DNA from: an uncultured Bacteroidales bacterium
Lineage (GTDB): Bacteria; Bacteroidota; Bacteroidia; Bacteroidales; Muribaculaceae
DNA length: 7,790 nucleotides
NCBI GenBank assembly: GCA_900554715.1
Contig: USIN01000072.1
Coordinates: 1 to 7,790 of the forward strand
Reading direction: 5' to 3'
The position numbers and the translations under genes are program-made. The notes under the pieces were generated by a model, which was not told the origin of the DNA, did no database searches, and saw only the letters and a program-made list of their open reading frames with translations. Positions 5,761 through 7,790 of the stretch are shown piece by piece (positions within the stretch are counted from its first letter, which is position 1; every line of letters begins with the position of its first letter).

Positions 5761-7100
5761 TCGGTCTGGTTTTCAGGCATTACCTTGACGCGCACGCTGA
5801 CGATGCGATGGTCGGTGACGTCGAGCACGAGGAAGCGGCAGCGGCCGTAGACCAGCGGCTCTTTGTCTTTGGGGAAGTCGCCCTTGATGGCGAGGAGCAT
5901 GCCGGCGAGGGTCTCGGCGTCTTCGGTGACATCTTCATAGTCCTCGCTGTTGAGTTCGGTGATGCGGAAGAAATCGGTCAGCAGCGTCTGGCCTTCGAAG
6001 ATGAATGTGTTGTCGCGCAGGCGTTTGTAGGTCTGCTCTTCTTCGTCGTATTCGTCGTTGATGTCGCCGACGATTTCCTCGAGCACGTCTTCGAGGGTGA
6101 CGATGCCCTGAGTGCCGCCGAATTCGTCGACCACGATGGCGAGATGTATCTTTTTCTGGCGGAAATCTTCGAGCAGGTCGTCAATCATGCGTGATTCAGG
6201 TACATAATACGGTTCGCGAAGAAGTGCCTGCCACTTGAATCCGTCGGTTTTCTTGCCGATATAGGGCAGAAGGTCGCGGGCATATAGTATACCCTTTATC
6301 GTGTCGAGCGAGTTTTCGTAGACAGGCAGCCGCGAATAGCCGCTCTCGATGACGATTCTGACGACTTCGTCGAAGCCGGCTTCGAAGTCGATGTCGGTGA
6401 CGCGTATACGCGGGGTCATGACCTCCGATGCCGTCGTGTCGCCGAATTTGAGGATGCCTTCGAGCATGTCTTTTTCGTCACCGGCGGCGACGTCGGTGAT
6501 TTCGAGTGCCTGTGAGAGATCTTCGGGGGTGATGCTCTGCGGCTGTTTGGCTACGACGCGGTTGACGACCTTGGTCGAGCTGACGAGCAGGCGCGACAGC
6601 GGCGAGAATATTTTCATGAAGGCCATGAGCCCTCCCGAGGCGAATGTCGCCCATCTGACCTGATTGCTGTTGGCATAGAGTTTCGGCAGGATTTCGCCGA
6701 AAAGCAGAATCAGAAATGTAAGGAGCACGGTCTGAAGAATGAAGCTCCACACCGGACTCATCGCGCTGAAGATTGGCCCGAGCGCAAAGTTACACAGCAC
6801 GACGATGGTTACGTTGACGAGATTGTTGGTTATCAATATCGTGGCCAGCAGTTTTTCGGGCTGTGACATCATTTTGACGATATTGCGGCCTTTGGGAGAG
6901 TCTTCGAGGTCTTCGAGCTGCGACTGTGTCAGCGAGAAGCAGGCGATTTCGCTGCCCGAGATAAAAGCCGAGACAAAAAGCGCCATCAGGGCGATGGCAA
7001 GTGCGATGATTTTTGAGGCATCGAAATCGGCGATCCGGACGCCGGCGTCATTAAGTAAAAACAAAAGCGGCTCGCAAGCCGGCAAAGGGTCTATATCCAA
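5757..7100 (-). CDS. gldE: GldE-like CNNM/CBS-domain membrane protein
   Basis: This 447-residue integral membrane protein of the CNNM/CorC/HlyC family has the Bacteroidota GldE architecture. A CNNM (DUF21) membrane domain spans roughly 30-185, with ALFVSAFISGSEIACFSLTQ (40-59) and GEILPK (135-140). A CBS pair follows at about 215-345, with VMTPR (227-231), SGYSRLPVY (253-261) and DEFGGTQGIVTLEDVLEEIV (325-344). The CorC_HlyC domain occupies about 365-443. Relatives act as Mg or other divalent-ion transporters or regulators. The start is TTG at 7100: there is no in-frame ATG between the upstream stop at 7143 and codon 39, which lies within the first membrane helix. An exact promoter sits about 40 bp upstream. 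It heads the operon with gldD and the phosphopantetheinyl transferase. Confidence 0.9.
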   Translation of the reverse strand: MDIDPLPACEPLLFLLNDAGVRIADFDASKIIALAIALMALFVSAFISGSEIACFSLTQSQLEDLEDSPKGRNIVKMMSQPEKLLATILITNNLVNVTIVVLCNFALGPIFSAMSPVWSFILQTVLLTFLILLFGEILPKLYANSNQVRWATFASGGLMAFMKIFSPLSRLLVSSTKVVNRVVAKQPQSITPEDLSQALEITDVAAGDEKDMLEGILKFGDTTASEVMTPRIRVTDIDFEAGFDEVVRIVIESGYSRLPVYENSLDTIKGILYARDLLPYIGKKTDGFKWQALLREPYYVPESRMIDDLLEDFRQKKIHLAIVVDEFGGTQGIVTLEDVLEEIVGDINDEYDEEEQTYKRLRDNTFIFEGQTLLTDFFRITELNSEDYEDVTEDAETLAGMLLAIKGDFPKDKEPLVYGRCRFLVLDVTDHRIVSVRVKVMPENQTE

Positions 7101-7137
7101 GACTGTATAAATTGGTTTAACATGATGTTTATCGTCA

Positions 7138-7168
7138 CAAAATTAACAAATTCGCTCGAATAGGCAAA
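7138..7168 (-). promoter_or_regulatory. Sigma-ABfr promoter of the gldE operon
   Basis: Read on the minus strand, TTTG (7168-7165), a 19-nt spacer and TAATTTTG (7145-7138) match the consensus exactly. Transcription should begin near 7130, giving a leader of about 30 nt before the TTG start at 7100. This supports the non-ATG start and shows that the operon is transcribed from here rather than from a more upstream gene. Confidence 0.8.
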
Positions 7169-7285
7169 ATCGCGACAGTATTTTTGAATAAAATGAAATG
7201 CAACCCTACAAGTTCATCGGTGAAATTATAGTCGTTCGGGCAATAGACGCATTCGCAGTGCAAATAAACCGGAGCAACATCCCGA

Positions 7286-7299
7286 GCCGCGTTAGCGGC
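7286..7299 (+). repeat. Hairpin repeat copy 1 (core CCGCGTTAGCGG)
   Basis: GCCGC (7286-7290) pairs with GCGGC (7295-7299) around a GTTA loop. The 12-base core recurs exactly at 7372-7383, 85 bp downstream. Confidence 0.7.
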
Positions 7300-7313
7300 G
7301 ACAGTTCATTAGG

Positions 7314-7345
7314 CACGTACGAGGCGCACAGCGCCGAAGTGCGTG
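7314..7345 (+). repeat. Two-part hairpin between the repeat copies
   Basis: CACGTAC (7314-7320) pairs with GTGCGTG (7339-7345), seven pairs with one G-T. An internal loop of GA opposite GAA follows, then GGCGC (7323-7327) pairs with GCGCC (7331-7335) around a 3-nt ACA loop. The purine-rich internal loop could form sheared G-A pairs in RNA. Confidence 0.6.
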
Positions 7346-7370
7346 TATAGGAAGCAAATAAAAGGAAGAA

Positions 7371-7384
7371 ACCGCGTTAGCGGT
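7371..7384 (+). repeat. Hairpin repeat copy 2 (core CCGCGTTAGCGG)
   Basis: ACCGC (7371-7375) pairs with GCGGT (7380-7384) around the same GTTA loop as copy 1. The outer pair is A-T here and G-C in copy 1, so both bases changed together and pairing was kept. Confidence 0.7.
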
Positions 7385-7512
7385 GGCACTCCCGATGGCG
7401 TAAAGCCCGTCAAACCCACAATAGCCTGATGATGCTGTAAGACATCGAAAATACTTGAAAAGAGCCTAAAAGTTGCCTTTATGGCATGTTTTGCAATAAT
7501 TTTGCTCAATTG

Positions 7513-7545
7513 CTTGCAAATGGGTTATTCAAATAACTATATTTG
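7513..7545 (+). promoter_or_regulatory. Promoter of the RHS-like ORF
   Basis: CTTG (7513-7516, one mismatch to TTTG), a 21-nt spacer and an exact TATATTTG (7538-7545) fit the Bacteroidota promoter pattern. The expected start near 7551 gives a leader of about 23 nt before the ATG at 7574. Confidence 0.65.
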
Positions 7546-7573
7546 CAGGTAGTTACATTAGAACCGTTCGACC

Positions 7574-7790
7574 ATGAAGACCGGATATTGCCACATTTAC
7601 AATCATAATATGCCGCTCGACAGCATCACCGACCGTCTTCATATCGGTAACCGCTGGCTCGGGCACTTAGGCCTGGCGATGTATGACAACACCGCCCGCG
7701 TCCACGACCCCGTCATGCCCCGGATGCTCACCTGCGACAACCCCGACGGCCTCGCCGGCCAAAGCTACAGTTGGGTCAACCGCATCACCG
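7574..7790 (+). CDS. Start of an RHS-core-like protein (3' end outside window)
   Basis: There are 72 codons visible, and the frame is still open at the window end. The ATG at 7574 is the first in frame after a TAG at 7559-7561, so the protein truly begins here. After about 30 residues it shows the RHS repeat-associated core pattern: GLAMYDNTARVHDPVMPR (33-50) aligns with the usual YDYGARFYDPALGR, with Tyr37, Asp38, Ala41, Arg42, Asp45, Pro46 and Arg50 kept. The following Asp-Pro is Asp-Asn here (55-56), and the usual Leu-Gly-Arg is Met-Pro-Arg, so the core is diverged. Normal RHS proteins carry this core at the end of a very long repeat shell; here no shell precedes it. In large RHS proteins a variable toxin domain follows the core, but what follows here is not visible. 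Codons are GC-rich, unlike the AT-rich leader. It could be an orphan RHS tip or a decaying copy. Confidence 0.65.
   Translation, partial: MKTGYCHIYNHNMPLDSITDRLHIGNRWLGHLGLAMYDNTARVHDPVMPRMLTCDNPDGLAGQSYSWVNRIT

Larger units (their letters stand above)
7169..7512 (+). other. Gene-poor intergenic region with hairpins and two doubtful small ORFs
   Basis: No convincing gene was found. On the plus strand a 50-codon ORF runs 7198-7350 (starts MQPYKFIGEI, ends AEVRV) and has a TATTTTTG -7-like box at 7179-7186 but no -33 box. On the minus strand a 66-codon ORF runs 7509-7309 and overlaps it. Neither has a recognisable domain, and both are read across the hairpin cluster (7286-7384), so their sequence is constrained by something other than protein. 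The region separates the divergent gldE and RHS-like genes. The structured part looks like an interspersed element or an RNA; see the separate hairpin entries. Confidence 0.5.

Noticed and set aside
5808..6194. 128-codon plus-strand open frame opposite gldE
   Set aside because: It is the mirror of the acidic CBS/CorC region; the composition is a by-product of gldE codons.
7309..7509. 66-codon minus-strand ORF as a real gene
   Set aside because: It reads through the hairpin cluster, has no domain and no promoter that I can see, and overlaps another small ORF. It is kept only as part of the intergenic description.

Overview
The window looks like chromosomal DNA of a gut Bacteroidales bacterium, plausibly Muribaculaceae (the family is inferred, not shown). 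The reasons are four promoters fitting the Bacteroidota sigma-ABfr pattern TTTG-N19-21-TAnnTTTG (three exact, one with a single mismatch), genes starting without Shine-Dalgarno sequences, a gldE-gldD pair, and a NamZ (DUF1343) gene followed by what looks like a sodium:solute symporter.

Layout. (1) 1-1236, minus strand, GC-rich: a secreted NamZ-like exo-N-acetylmuramidase and, 3 nt downstream, the first 22 codons of a membrane protein that is probably its transporter partner. This pair suggests scavenging of cell-wall sugars. (2) 1334-1493, plus strand: a tRNA-Ala(GGC) with its own promoter and an intrinsic terminator. (3) 1494-4644, plus strand, clearly more AT-rich: an accessory block with two cassettes. 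The first is a translationally coupled pair of unknown function, a lipoprotein and a membrane-anchored protein that resembles helical-barrel (alpha/alpha) proteins. The second is an MntA-HepT type toxin-antitoxin pair with its own promoter, which contains a 22-bp inverted repeat placed like an operator. (4) 4647-7100, minus strand, GC-rich: a tightly packed core operon gldE-gldD-phosphopantetheinyl transferase, transcribed from an exact promoter at 7138-7168 and converging on hepT with 2 nt between stop codons. (5) 7101-7573: an intergenic region of about 470 bp with a cluster of three hairpins, two of which share the core CCGCGTTAGCGG and differ by a compensatory base-pair change. (6) 7574-end, plus strand: an ORF with its own promoter whose N-terminus is already a degenerate RHS-repeat core, cut off by the window end.

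The conserved parts (NamZ, tRNA, gld operon) form a stable backbone. The novelty lies in the AT-rich block after the tRNA, especially the lipoprotein/helical-barrel pair, and in the hairpin cluster next to the orphan RHS core. I found no transposase, integrase, CRISPR array or rRNA.
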